DNA of 64,000 bases. Origin: Cryptomeria japonica (lineage: Eukaryota; Streptophyta; Pinopsida; Cupressales; Cupressaceae). The notes beneath the pieces are model-generated. The model was given only the letters and a program-made list of their open reading frames with translations, did no database searches and was not told the DNA's origin. Positions 1 through 10,620 of this stretch are shown one piece after another (within the stretch, counting starts at the first letter, position 1; the number at the start of each line of letters is the position of its first letter). The position numbers were made by a program, and so were the translations under genes. The DNA lies in contig NC_081407.1 in NCBI RefSeq assembly GCF_030272615.1, positions 268,290,075 through 268,354,074 on the forward strand, given 5' to 3'.

Positions 1-565
1 AAGTGGGTTATGAGAGAATGAGTGAGGGAGAGTAGTGGAAAGATGGGTTGAATTACATCCTTGCTATGGTTCATCCGGGTGAAGGATTCATTACCAAAGC
101 TAGTGAATGGGCTCATACTACTGAATTTAAACCCCCTCTAAGGCAATTCTTAGTTTGAGGTATCAGAAGGTTAGAAGAGTTGAAGCTTAGGAAGGTTGGC
201 ACCACATTAAAGAATACCTGAGGAATAGGTAAGTTGTTATCTAGGATCAAGAGGCTGCTGAAGAGAATACGACAAAAAAGAAGTAGGTCTTCAAGAAAGA
301 AGATTACTGGTTAAGCAAAAAAGATTCCCGGATGATTCTTCGACTTAGTAGTAGTGGGTCTGTTCGAGAGTTAGGAAATAGTCTTTTTTATATTATTTAA
401 TGGAAGCCATCTATACGTGTATTGTGATTGTTTTTGTTTTAGGTAGATGTGGGATAGATTAGTATATACTAGCTAGATGAAGTCTTTTTGATTTAATACT
501 TGGTTAGAAGTTGGTTGCTGTTGTGATAACTTTATGTAACTCTTTATTAGTAATATCAATACAAA
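1..565. other. Unassigned sequence, no gene recognised
   Basis: No recognisable gene. A short plus-strand stretch near position 60-210 reads as protein-like but is broken by stops. The end of the block (about 520-560) has the look of a retroposon 3' end: it is AT-rich with a run of A before a pyrimidine tract. I cannot name a family. Confidence 0.3.
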
Positions 566-879
566 AACCTTTTTTATTATTATTAAGTTTTAAAAATAAA
601 TCTATGAATAATAAATTAGTCATAATTGATTTTTTAATTTTAAAAAATAATAATAAAATAATAAACAATTAAAAATAAATCTATTGAGTTTACACTATAT
701 TCATAGAGTTTAGGTTAGTATTATAAATTTGTAATGTTGAAAATTGTATATTAAAATGTAGTTCATAAATTGAATTCTAAGATTAATTACTATTTTTGAT
801 AAACCAATTATTAAAAGTAATTATTATTTATATATTATTTTTAGATTTTAAAAATAGATATATGAATAACTATGTTGTC

Positions 880-2668
880 GTTTCTTGTTACAAAAAAACT
901 TTAGTTTTTACAGCACGATGTCGTCGTCATTGTGCCCTAGGATTTATGTGTGCAACAATTATTCTCTCCATCGACACTCCCAACCAGGAGGGAAGGTGCA
1001 CTTATGTCGAGCTTCTGGTAAACCTGGTGGACGTTCCTTTCCTTTTTTTGTGCATTTCAAAAAGGAAGGTTTTAAAGGTGTGATTTGTAGAGGGTTGAAT
1101 GATGATTTATCAGACAGAGGTAGCGAGTATGGGAAGGGGGATGTTTTGGAGGAAAAATGTTCGTAGAAGACATGTAAAGTTCAGGGGGGAATGTTTATGG
1201 AGGATTCAAAGATAAGAAGAGTGGAATGGTGATGGGGGGGAATGAGGAGGGAGTTTCTATAATGGCTATGGCAGAGGATGAAAACCCATTTAGAATAATC
1301 TACCTATTTCTAAAGAGGGCAAGTGCTCTAGGTGGGAAGAGAGGGCAAGGCTAGGAAGGTGCAAGCCAACTGTACCAATAGGACAGACTAAAAAAACAAT
1401 GAGGCACAGGTCTTGTTGTGATGAAGAGTGCAATATCAAATGTGGTGTTGTAGATGGCGATTTGGTAAAACTAGTTTGCACTGGCCCTATAACAATAACT
1501 TTAGATAAGGAGATGGAAAGCGAAATAGTCGATAACGAGAGGTTTTTTGTAGAGAAAGGTTTGATTGGGAAGTTTAAAGGTATTTGGCCTAGCCTCAATG
1601 AGCTACATCATTGGATTAAATAAATATAGGGTCCCATCTTAGAAGAGGATGTTCAAATCTACCCATATGCTCATGGGTTCTTCATGGTAGTCTTCAAAAT
1701 TATACTGGACATAAACACGGTTCTTTGTGATTATCAGTGGACCTGGAAGGATCTACACCTGCTAATGTTAAAACCATGGTACCTTACCTTCAACCCTACA
1801 ACTGAATTATTTGATAAGGTACCAATATGGGTAAGACTTTTGAATCTACCATTTCAATATAGGTTTGAATCTTGATTTGAGACTATTGGCAATTCGTTGG
1901 GTATATTTTTGGTGGTGCATGAGGGTTTTGTGAATTTTTTTGCATACAACTTAAGCTTGTATATTGCTGGAAATAAATATGTCTCAAGATTTCCTTGTAG
2001 AAGGATCGTTGAAATCTACTAAGGGATGTTGGTTGCAACCTATTGATTATGAAGGGTTTCCTTTTAGATGTCGCAAATGCTTCCAAAATAGGCATTTTGC
2101 AACCCAATGTTCCAAGCAGAAATCAAACAAGCTTGCATCATGGTAGAATGAGGTTGCACCCCATCTTTATTTTGTGGAGAAAGAGGTGGAGGACCAAGAT
2201 AAAAACCAAAAGGTGGTGAATGACAAAGGAGAGAGCAATGGAACTATTTTATATACTCCAAAGGCCTCGAGGAGGGTGACACAAGAAAACATTAGTGTTG
2301 GTTGTGGCACGATGCTAGAAAAAGTGAGCAGGTCAGAACTCTTAGACAGTCTAGACAAGGGAATACACTTGTCTTTCCAAGAAATTTTGAAGAGAATCTT
2401 AAAACAAATACTTTGAAGGAAGGATGGAAGATAGTGACAAGAAAGAGAAAAGAAATAAAAGAATGAAATAATTTTTAATATGCATTTATGCTCTCAAACC
2501 AAAAGTGTTGCAAGTATGCAACGATGATATTTGGAAACTTGTTAATGGGTTTCTTCATATTGGTATTTGTCTTTTCATGGAGGTGGCTTCCCCTTTTGTA
2601 GCCCCACCAAGTTTGGGCTAGGCAAAAAACTTGATTTAAATAAAATGGACTCACTATTACCGATAAAA
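880..2668 (+). mobile_element. LINE (L1-like) fragment with ORF1 and 3' tail but no ORF2
   Basis: This insert lies inside the inverted-repeat element. It carries a decayed ORF1 with a DUF4283 domain and a CCHC knuckle. About 240 bases after the ORF it runs into a LINE-like 3' end, where ACTATTACCGAT is followed by a run of nine A (about 2653-2668). There is no room for an ORF2 with endonuclease and reverse transcriptase. It is either internally deleted or a non-autonomous derivative. The 5' end is approximate and no clean target duplication was found. Confidence 0.55.
1399..2416 (+). pseudogene. LINE ORF1 remnant: DUF4283 domain plus CCHC zinc knuckle
   Basis: This is the nucleic-acid-binding ORF1 protein of plant L1-type LINEs. 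The first part (1399-1875, one frame with stops at about 1621 and 1873) has the DUF4283 pattern: a W-rich segment (WTWKDLHLL), then KPWYLTF, then PIWVRLLNLPFQY. A frame change near 1900-1960 leads to the second part, where CRKCFQNRHFATQC gives the CX2CX4HX4C knuckle at about 2071-2112. A charged C-terminal tail ends at 2416. The in-frame stops and the frameshift make it a pseudogene. The minus-strand open frames over this stretch are shadows. Confidence 0.7.
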
Positions 2669-3110
2669 AAAAATCTATGAACAATAAACTAGTATATAGA
2701 TACCCTGAATACATTTGTCTAAAGAAATGTTGAGAGATATCAAGTTGAGTTATTTTATAAATTTTATGCAATGTTTTAAAATTCAATTATTTACATCTAT
2801 TTTTTTATATTTAAATTTTAACTTCATAGCATTAATTCAAAAATAGTTTTAAAAAAGTTACGAAAAAATAATATTTTAATTGAACTCATTATTCTTAATG
2901 TCTACTAATAAGTTATAAAAGAATGTTTGCTATACATTATAATTATGAAAAAAGTAAATAAAAATAATAACTACTTTTTATAATTGGTTTATTAAAAGTA
3001 GTTATTAACCTTTAAAATTCAACTTACGAATAATTATTTTTTAAATATGCAATCTTTAACATTAAAAGTTCATAATACTAACCTAGGCTCTATTAATATA
3101 TTGTAAACTT

Positions 3111-3242
3111 AATATATATATTTTAATTGGTAATGGGCCAAGGCCGATAAGGTGTACATACCCTACTCCCTTGTTGGATTTGAACTTGTGACCTCTCTTT
3201 CAAGAGCACAAGTTCTCCACCACTAGGCCAACTCAGGCTGTA
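3111..3242 (-). mobile_element. tRNA-derived SINE (minus strand)
   Basis: On the minus strand a tRNA-like head has an A box around 3215-3230 (TGGCCTAGTGGTGGAG) and a B box at 3176-3193 containing GTTCAAATCC. The 3' end reads CATTACCAATTAAAA and continues AT-rich. The insertion splits the right arm of the inverted-repeat element. The flanks (about 3106-3114 and 3243-3251) look like an imperfect target duplication. The body is too degenerate at the acceptor stem to be a functional tRNA gene. Confidence 0.65.
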
Positions 3243-3395
3243 CTCTTAATAAATTTATTTTTAATTGTTCATTACTTTATTATTATTTTCAATTTTTTTA
3301 AGAATAGATCAATTATGAATAGTTTATTATTAATAGATTTAATTTTTAATTTTTTTAAAAAATAAAAAAATAATAACTACTTTTAATAATTGATT

Positions 3396-3590
3396 CATAG
3401 AGGGGTGACCCATGTAGTTCAGCAGTTAAAACATTTGCATGGTGAAACCGCTACCAAGGTTCAAATTCCCGTTGGGCCGTCGTGCTCGTGGACTTGGTAC
3501 TTTCATTGGGTTAGTGAGCTTGCAAATTTGAGCAACAATAGTGTTCGACACCTTAAAAAGTGCCCCTTGTTGATAAAAAATTAAAAAATT
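3396..3590 (+). mobile_element. tRNA-derived SINE (plus strand)
   Basis: The A-box region is at about 3413-3431 (TAGTTCAGCAGTTAAAAC) and the B box at 3458-3470 (GGTTCAAATTCCC), spaced as in a Pol III internal promoter. A roughly 110-base tRNA-unrelated body follows and ends in TTGTTGATAAAAAATT. It sits directly against the end of the inverted-repeat element. Its head differs from the SINE at 3111-3242, so it is a different family or subfamily. Confidence 0.65.
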
Positions 3591-3777
3591 ATAGAAGTAG
3601 TTTTTATTCTTAAAACTCCAAATGATGTTGTTTGTGCAACAAAGCTCTCAATGCAAAAGTGATAGTTTCAAATCAACTATGCATCCATTTAACAATACTA
3701 CAACAAAATCTCATAAGTGAGAAGATAATCAAGCTTTGCTACCAATAGGCACATGTTATAAATGCAATAGGAAGGGA

Positions 3778-3945
3778 TGTGTGTGTGTGAGAGAGAGAGA
3801 GAGAGGGGGGGGTGTGTATAGAAAGTTTGAGAGATGGAGGGAGAAGATCAAGAGAGAGATGGAGATGGAGGTGAGGAAGATATAGGGAGAGGGAGGAGAG
3901 ATGGATAGATAGAGAGGGAATATGTGTGTGTGTGTACATACAAAC
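3778..3945. repeat. GA-rich and GT-rich microsatellite
   Basis: Imperfect GA, GGA and GT simple repeats. The translated open frames over it on the minus strand are low-complexity artefacts. Confidence 0.8.
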
Positions 3946-3970
3946 ATACATATAAAGTAAGTTGAGAGAC

Positions 3971-4043
3971 ACCGAGTTTCTTATCATTCCAATAACTTAA
4001 CTTTACTATACTAAAAAATTAAAGTTTCGATATCTCTTGGCTT

Positions 4044-4137
<94 letters not shown>

Positions 4138-4217
4138 GAGTTTTCTATCATTCCAATAACTTAACTTCACTATACTAAATAATTAAAGTTTTGATATCTC
4201 TTGGCTTACTCTTTATA
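3971..4217. repeat. Direct duplication flanking an (AT)n tract
   Basis: A segment of about 85 bases starting ACCGAGTTT occurs at 3971-4055 and again at 4135-4217, with a handful of differences. An (AT)n run of about 88 bases (4048-4135) separates the copies. Each copy ends by running into an AT simple repeat, which suggests the microsatellite mediated the duplication. Confidence 0.85.
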
Positions 4218-4340
4218 TATATCTATATATATACACACATACACACATACACATATACACACATACACATACACATATACACATATACACATATACACAT
4301 ATACACATACACACACACACACATACATACATACATACCA
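4212..4340. repeat. (TACA)n / (CA)n microsatellite
   Basis: Interrupted TATACACA and CATACATA repeats. The long open frames here encode only simple repeats. Confidence 0.9.
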
Positions 4341-4770
4341 ACCGATACATGTGTATGCCCTCGGTGGACGTAGATTGACTCGGTGGGATTTGTTCAAAGC
4401 TCCTTGGTGGCTACAAAGTCGAATTGATATGGAGGTTGTCTTGAGCTGCACAGTTGGAGATATAAGGGGTCACGATCGGTGGAGAGATAAGGGTGCTCGG
4501 GATAGATAAAGGAGACATGTGGAGTGATAAGGAGTGAGAGGTATAAAGGAGTAATACAGAGTGATAAGGAGCGGGAGGTATAAGGAGCAATATGGAGTGA
4601 TAAGAGTAGCAGATTGATATGGTGAAGCTTTGATAGGTGCATACATACAAACTTGGAGGTGTTAATACCTCAGATGTTATTGTGACCATGGGGAGGGGGT
4701 CCCCCAATTGTGATCCTCATTTGTTAGAAACTCCAGTATAAAAAAGACATTACCGATCAAAAAATTAAAT
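4341..4770. other. Minisatellite-like stretch and a retroposon-like 3' tail
   Basis: About 2.3 imperfect copies of a roughly 38-base unit beginning GAGTGATAAGGAG lie at about 4515-4610. Further right, 4735-4765 ends in GACATTACCGATCAAAAAA, close to the tail of the LINE at 2653-2668. A 5'-truncated LINE or SINE copy is therefore likely but cannot be bounded. No gene. Confidence 0.4.
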
Positions 4771-4779
4771 AAATAAATA

Positions 4780-4915
4780 AATTTAATAACTTTAAAAGCT
4801 TTGATAAATTTAATAACTTGAATAACTTTAAAAAGCTTTGTTAAGTTTAATAAATTTAATAACTTTAAAAGATTTGTTAAGTTTAATAAATTTAATAATT
4901 TTAATGTTCCATTGA
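4780..4915. repeat. AT-rich tandem repeat, unit about 38-40 bases
   Basis: Imperfect repeats of a unit containing TTTAATAACTTTAAAAG and TTGTTAAGTTTAATAAA, about three to four copies. Confidence 0.7.
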
Positions 4916-5743
4916 CAACAAAATTGCTAGCAAGAAACCGTGTTTAATATTTATCTGATCAAATGTAGCATTCCAAGATTCTATTATCTACTCAAATACA
5001 GTAAAGTTCCAAAACTTGGAACCTCACATGAAACAGCAGCTTAGACCACAAAGAAAATCTCCCAAGATATTGTACGTTTGGTATTACAAAAAGGCCGAGA
5101 CAAATAACAAATCGATAATTCATCTTCTGAGTATAAGACTTCTTGCAGCGTAAATTTTTAAACTGTATGCTAGATAAAATAAGAAGCATGTGATTTGGAA
5201 GTTTAGATGAATTAGAAATAAAGGATCCACAAAATAAAAAGTATTGCAAAATACACATGCATTTGGAAGTTCTAATTTGTTATCCCTGCTCCATATGCAT
5301 GACAAAATACAAGACGAGAAAATGCTATATTTAAATAGAAATGCACAGGTAGAGGATGGGGTGAGAGATTTTCAATAATGAATTCAAAATAAACCGTAGC
5401 AGTGACTATCGTTGAGAGTCAGAGGAAGGCGATGGAAAACAAAACAAAAATGTAAAGTACTTACAAATATTGTTATAATCATGTATGTACCTACAATTTG
5501 TCATTTAACATTGGTTATGGGCATCCATAAAACCAATTGTAATCGTTTTTAGCTTTTGATATTCAAGATTAGAGGTTAATAAAAGTTTTTCTCTTAAAAA
5601 GTCTACTTCTTGTTAGCATAAATAAAGTATTATGAATAACATTATGCTACCACCATTTAACTCGCATTTGCATCAATACTTGCAATATGCTTCAAATTTA
5701 GAGTAATCTTAGTTATTATGCTTCAATAAAACTCTTCCGGTAT
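4916..5743. other. Unassigned sequence between repeats
   Basis: No family was recognised and no long or conserved reading frame is present. The minus-strand frames near 4990-5305 show no motif. The right edge at 5744 is where the truncated Copia LTR begins. Confidence 0.3.
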
Positions 5744-6593
5744 TAGGGTTTTCCTCTACCAACTCAATCCATATCAAGTCTGATTGGATATGTTTTTCTG
5801 GAATGATGATCTGCACCATATCAAACAAAACTGCCATATCCTTGCCTTCCAATGCACATTTTCTATTTTTAGATGTTTGCAACATGCTTTTCGACGTTAC
5901 TATGTCGATCACCTTTAATGGCTCAACTATTTCCTTCAACCCATGAGTACAAGGATTAGATAATCCTACAAGGTCATTTCAATCACTTTGCCACTCCGTC
6001 TCCCTCAAGCCGCAATATCCTGCCATCATCCCATGATTTGCGAGTTTTTCATTAATGTCGACCTGCTTGTCAACTATCATGTTGATGAACACTTCACTGA
6101 CCTCTGTGTGCTCGCCACCTGGTGTCCACCTATCATCCTTGTTGACATCCACCTATGCTTAGACTGCAAAGTCGGTTTGACATCCTTCACTGACCAAGAC
6201 TCACTATCGGTTCAACTCGCCTTACCGGTATAACCTAACTTCACCAGTGGACCTTCATACCTGCTAAAATTTCCTCTGTTGGTAGATCAACTTGGCCTTC
6301 CATCAAACATTTTGGTTCATCCACTAAGTCCATTTACTGTCTACTTTATACTTCTCTCTGTATACCGGTGATCACATCCCTCTATTCTTCTTTGCTTTCT
6401 CACTGGTGGTCCTGCTTTATCGGTAGATGTTGCACTTCATGTGTATTGGTAACATACCTCTTTTGTCTACTTACACACTCCATCCTTCATACCGGTTGAC
6501 ATCATTACTTACTTCACCCATACCGGTCACCACTAATTACTCACCGGTGACCATTCCATGCCGGTTGACATCAATGACGACATAATACCAACA
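5744..6593 (-). repeat. Copia 3' LTR, truncated
   Basis: Matches 13294-14144 of the 5' LTR. The internal boundary is exact: on the minus strand, polypurine AATGGGGAGAT is followed by TGTTGGTATTATG. The part equivalent to 12462-13293 is missing, so about 830 bases of LTR and the flanking target were deleted. Confidence 0.88.
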
Positions 6594-7144
6594 ATCTCCC
6601 CATTTGGCATTGATGTCAACACACTCAACTCCTTCAATTGGTCCTCTGTTCCTTCACCCAGTCCATTGGATTGCTCTCCCCCTTTGACAACAATGACAAA
6701 GGGTCGGGACATCCCTCCATCTAATTCATTCTCCATCGGTTATACAATGTTTTCTCCCCCTTTGACCACTATCCGCTCAACCAACAACATATAAAAATCA
6801 AATGTGATTATACTATGAGTACTACCAATTGGGAAAGTAGATTTCTGTAATCATGAAATTCTCTTGGGTATTCCTACAACAATCTCCTTCTTCTGCAGTT
6901 TGTTCTTCTAGTACACGTGTCTAGTGTTCCTTTCACCCGGTGTTCCAATTGTAATTTTTATTAAAGTACAAATTGAATAGTCATTGAAGGAACTTTCAAA
7001 TGAGGACCAATGAGTACTACCCAAAAAATCAAGCATGCCGGTACTGTAGCATAATCACTTGATCTTCCCTTGTGTCTAGCATATGGTCCAAGAGATAGGA
7101 GATTTTACAATGAACTCCCCCTGAACCATGATATTCATACACAT
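6594..7144 (-). promoter_or_regulatory. Copia polypurine tract and 3' untranslated region
   Basis: The plus-strand priming tract (minus strand GGGGAGAT) lies at about 6594-6604, directly next to the LTR. Two further purine-rich copies of similar design occur at about 6677-6690 and 6751-6763 (plus-strand CTCCCCCTTTGAC). No coding sequence is seen in this stretch. Confidence 0.6.
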
Positions 7145-7647
7145 TTAAGTGCATAAAGTAGGTGACACCACTCCTAACTCGTGTCTCAGATACTCAAAAG
7201 TGTTTACCGGTAGAGGCTTGGTGAAGATATCAGGCACTTGTTCACCTGTAGGGACATACTCTACCTTGACTTCCTGATCGGCCACCTTCTCCTTGAGAAA
7301 ATGATATTTGATGGCAATATGCTTTGTCCTTGAGTGCATAATTGGATTCTTTGATATGTTAATTGCACTGGAATTGTCACACTGGATGGAAATGGGGTTA
7401 GACATCTCTACCTGAATATCCTTGAGGGTCTGCTTCATCCATAACACCTAAGAACAACATGTGGCATCGACAATATATTCTGCCTCAACAATAGATAGAG
7501 AATTGAATCTTGCTTCTTGTTGTGCCATGAGACCAACCGGTTAGCGAGGAAGAATACACCACCACTTGTGCTCTTCTGATCATCAATGTCATCTACCCAA
7601 TCAACATCAATATAGGCATGCAATATAAAATTCCCTTTCTTGGGATA
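7145..7647 (-). pseudogene. Copia RNase H domain remnant
   Basis: The C-terminal RNase H of the Copia polyprotein, which removes the RNA strand during reverse transcription. YIDVDWVDDIDDQKSTSG (about 7560-7615) matches the Copia pattern DADWAGD..RKSTSG. Further on, CDNSSAINISKNP and HSRTKHIAIKYHFLKE are the other hallmark blocks, and the protein ends in IFTKPLP plus about 20 residues at 7145. A frame change near 7440 separates the two halves. The domain is otherwise close to family length. Confidence 0.85.
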
Positions 7648-8870
7648 CTATAATCCATAATCAAGTGTCCCTTGTATATACCGGAATGTCCTCTTGACTG
7701 CACTTACATGTGACTGTTTGGGGGCATCTTGAAATCTAGCCACCATGCATACTACCTGCACTATATCCGGTCTAGAAGCAGTAAGATATAATAAATTGCC
7801 ATTCATAGATCTATACAATGTCTGATCCGCTACCGGTGATTCATCATCCTTGCTCAACTTGCATCCGGTCACCATGGGGGTACTTATCGGTTTGCTATCT
7901 TCCATTTGGAATTTCTTCAACATGTCTCGGGCAATACTTTGTTTGAGAGACAAAAATTCCCTTGTCTTGTTGTGAGAAATGCAAACTAAGAAAAAATGAC
8001 AGCTCTCCAAGCATGGACATCTCAAATTTTGTTTTCATCTGATTAGTAAAGTCCTTGCATAGAGTGTCCTTGTTACCTCCAAAAATGATGTCATCTACAT
8101 ACACAACCATAATGATCATGTGGTTTCCATCTTCCTTGATGTATAGATTGCTGTCAGCACTCCCCTTTTTGAATCCTTGCTCCTTCAGGTACTTATCTAA
8201 CCTTGAATACCATGCTCTAGGAGCCTACTTTAAACCACACCAGACTTTCTTCAACTGGCACACAAAGGTTTCATCAGCATGTAACAAGAACCCTTCTGGT
8301 TGCTCCATGTACAATTCTTCTTCCAAATTTCCATTGAGGAAGGTAGATGTTACATCCATCTGATATACCTTATAACCCTTGTGGGCTAAAAAGGATAGAA
8401 ACATCCTAATTGTTTCTAGTCTAGCTACCGGTGCAAATGTTTCTTCAAAATCAATGCCTTCTACTTGAGAGTAACCCTTGCACACAAGTCTAGCTTTATG
8501 CCTAACAATGTTACCTTCTTCATTCATCTTGTTCTGGTAGACCCATTTGGCGCCAATAATGTTCTTGTCTGTCGGTCTAGGGACTAATTCCCAAGTCTTG
8601 TTCTTCCCAATCTGTTGCAACTCTTCTTTCATTGCATCCATCCATTCCTTAATTTTGTTGGCCTCATTGAATATCTTAGGTTCCATTTCAGGCATGAGGC
8701 AGAAATTGTCTTGTTCATCATTCTGGGCAAGTCTTCTTCTAGTTTGCACACCATCACTCTTATTACCTAAAATATGCTCTTCCTGGTGGTTTTTATGCAC
8801 ATACTGGTTAGGGACCTTATTGGATGCTTCTTCCGAAGCATTTTCTGACTAAGCTTCTTCACCTTCATCA
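7648..8870 (-). pseudogene. Copia reverse transcriptase remnant
   Basis: Reverse transcriptase of the Copia polyprotein. The N-terminal block (8225-8800) carries [29 protein letters not shown] and [20 protein letters not shown], then [23 protein letters not shown]. The active-site box is VVYVDDIIFGGN at about 8080-8115. Later RT blocks (7648-8025) include STPM and a SRPDI segment. A stop after WCGLK (8225) and a frame change near 7950 break it. The catalytic YVDD residues are intact. Confidence 0.88.
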
Positions 8871-10019
8871 CCAGAATCATCATACCAGTTCACTTGTGCT
8901 TGTCTTCCTTTATGCATATTCTCATCAACTCACCTACACACACACACTCAATGACTCTTCTTAGTCTTTGTTGTAGAATTTGTAGGCCCTAATGTCAGTT
9001 GAGTAACCAAGGAAGATCCCTTCATCACTCCTAGAATCAAAACTACCTAAACCATCCATGTCTCTCTTGATAAAACATTTACTTCCAAATACTTTGAAGT
9101 ATTTGACTGATGGTTTCCGATCATACTACAGTTCATAAGGTGTTGTATTGTTGTTTGTTCTCAAGTGAACATGGTTCAAAGTATATGCTGCAGTATGAAC
9201 TGCTTCCTTCCAATACATATCTAACAAACTTGCCTCATTCAACATGGTTCTGGCCATCTCCTTGACTGTCTTGTTCTTCCTTTCTACCACTCCATTTTGT
9301 TGTGGTGTCTTGGTGGCTGAGTATTGTCTTCTGATTCTATGTCTCTCACAGTAATCTTCAAACTCATTTGATGTGAAATATCCACCTTGGTCGGATCTTA
9401 GGCATTTTAGCTTGCATCCACTTTCCTTTTCTACCATCTTTCGAAAGATCTTGAATCTATCAAACACTTGTAATTTATCTTGTAGGAAAGTGACCCATGT
9501 CATTCTTGATTAGTCATCAACGAAGAGCATAAAGTATCTCTCACTGGCAAGAGCTCTTGTCCTAGTCGAACCATATAGATTTGTATGTATAAGTTCAAGT
9601 GGTCTTGAGGTGTTGTGTTCTTTTGTCTTGAAGCTCACTTTAGTTTGCTTTCCTTTCACACATTCATCACAAAATGTGCTTACCGATTTGATGATGGGTG
9701 GTATATTTCTCACATAGCCCTTTTTGCTTACTACAACTAGATTATCAAAATTTATGTGGCCCAATCTTTTGTGCCATGACCAAATTTCATCCACTTGTCC
9801 CAACATGCATTGGGATTCAAAACATTCTTTCAAATTGTATACATTTCCATCTGTCCTCTTCCCTTTTGCTACAACTTGACCAATACCCTCCTTATTTATC
9901 TGGCAACCAGTAGAATCAAAGGTGAATTTATAACCTTTGTCACACATCTGACTCACACTCAACAAATTTTTCTTTAGGCCTTCCACATAATATACATCAT
10001 GTGATTTTAGTTTCATCAA
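8871..10019 (-). pseudogene. Copia GAG-pre-integrase and integrase remnant
   Basis: The zinc-binding HHCC module is seen in WHKRLGHINFDNL followed by FCDECVKGKQ (about 9650-9770). The catalytic core follows: the usual LIHTDL motif reads LIHTNL, so the first catalytic Asp is Asn (codon 9579-9581). The second Asp is present in CLRSDQGGYF and the Glu in QNGVVERKNKT. A stop at 9504-9509 splits the core. Downstream the frame continues to about 8900 through YFKVFGSKCF and GIFLGY. It would be inactive as integrase. Confidence 0.87.
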
Positions 10020-10170
10020 TATTTAGAGTACCTTTTCCCTTTATCTTGGTAGATGAGTTGTCTCTAAACCTCACTGAGCTACCAATCCAATCTTCAAGCT
10101 TGATAAATTTCTTTTTATCACCAGTCATGTGGTTGGAACAACCACTGTCTACAACCCACAAGTTTCTTCT
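10020..10170 (-). pseudogene. Copia aspartic protease remnant
   Basis: The minus strand reads WVVDSGCSNHMTGD, the diagnostic Copia protease active site, with the DSG codons at 10141-10149. The frame continues into the integrase region and is interrupted by a stop near 10020. No start codon lies close by, as expected for an internal polyprotein domain. Confidence 0.8.
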
Positions 10171-10620
10171 TTCTGCATGTAGGGCAGTTTGTACTATCGG
10201 ACTTGATTATGCTTTGTCCTTTTCTTTCTCAACCCAAACCAATTGAGTTTCCTTCTTCTTGTCAACTGCAATTTTATGCTCCAGTTTTACTACCAGTTCC
10301 TGTTCAGAAGCTGTCCTCTTCTACTTGATTTTCCTATTTTTACAATGCTTCACAACATGTCCAAACTCATGACAACTATAACACTTTACATTCATATTAA
10401 ATGATGAGTTTGAAAAATTATTGTAGGAAATCGGTTGACTTCTCCTACACTCATAACTTCTATGACCCGATCCATTACATTGATAGCAGATGACATTCAT
10501 CTCTCAGAGTGCAGCAAAAGAGTTTCTATTTTCATAACTCATAGTCGGCTTATTCATTAATCTACAGTTAGCTAACCTATGTCCAAATTTGTTACACCGG
10601 TAACAATAACCATGAAATTT
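10171..10620 (-). pseudogene. Copia segment with three CCHC zinc knuckles
   Basis: Three CX2CX4HX4C knuckles occur in series on the minus strand before the protease: CYRCNKFGHRLANC (about 10565-10605), CYQCNGSGHRSYEC (about 10450-10492) and CYSCHEFGHVVKHC (about 10343-10386). With the knuckle at the end of gag (11583-11624) the polyprotein has four. They would bind the genomic RNA or cDNA. In-frame stops are present between them, for example near 10500. Confidence 0.75.

Larger units (their letters stand above)
566..3395. repeat. AT-rich element with long inverted repeats
   Basis: The left arm (about 575-835) matches the reverse complement of the right arm (about 2940-3110 and 3240-3395). 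Left 690-830 pairs with 2940-3105, and left 585-690 pairs with 3240-3350. The right arm is split by a SINE at about 3111-3242. The arms contain sub-repeats, because the end motif recurs near 805-870. A LINE fragment occupies the interior. This looks like a MITE-like or MULE-like inverted-repeat transposon, but no transposase is visible and the outer ends and target duplication were not resolved. It could also be an inverted duplication. Confidence 0.5.

Noticed and set aside
3413-3470. Possible tRNA gene from A and B boxes
   Set aside because: No acceptor or anticodon stems can be formed, and the sequence continues into a tRNA-unrelated body with an A-rich tail. It is a SINE.
4191-4373. Open frames over TACA/CA repeats, and poly-Ile/Tyr frame at 49366-49554
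   Set aside because: Simple-repeat translation, no gene.
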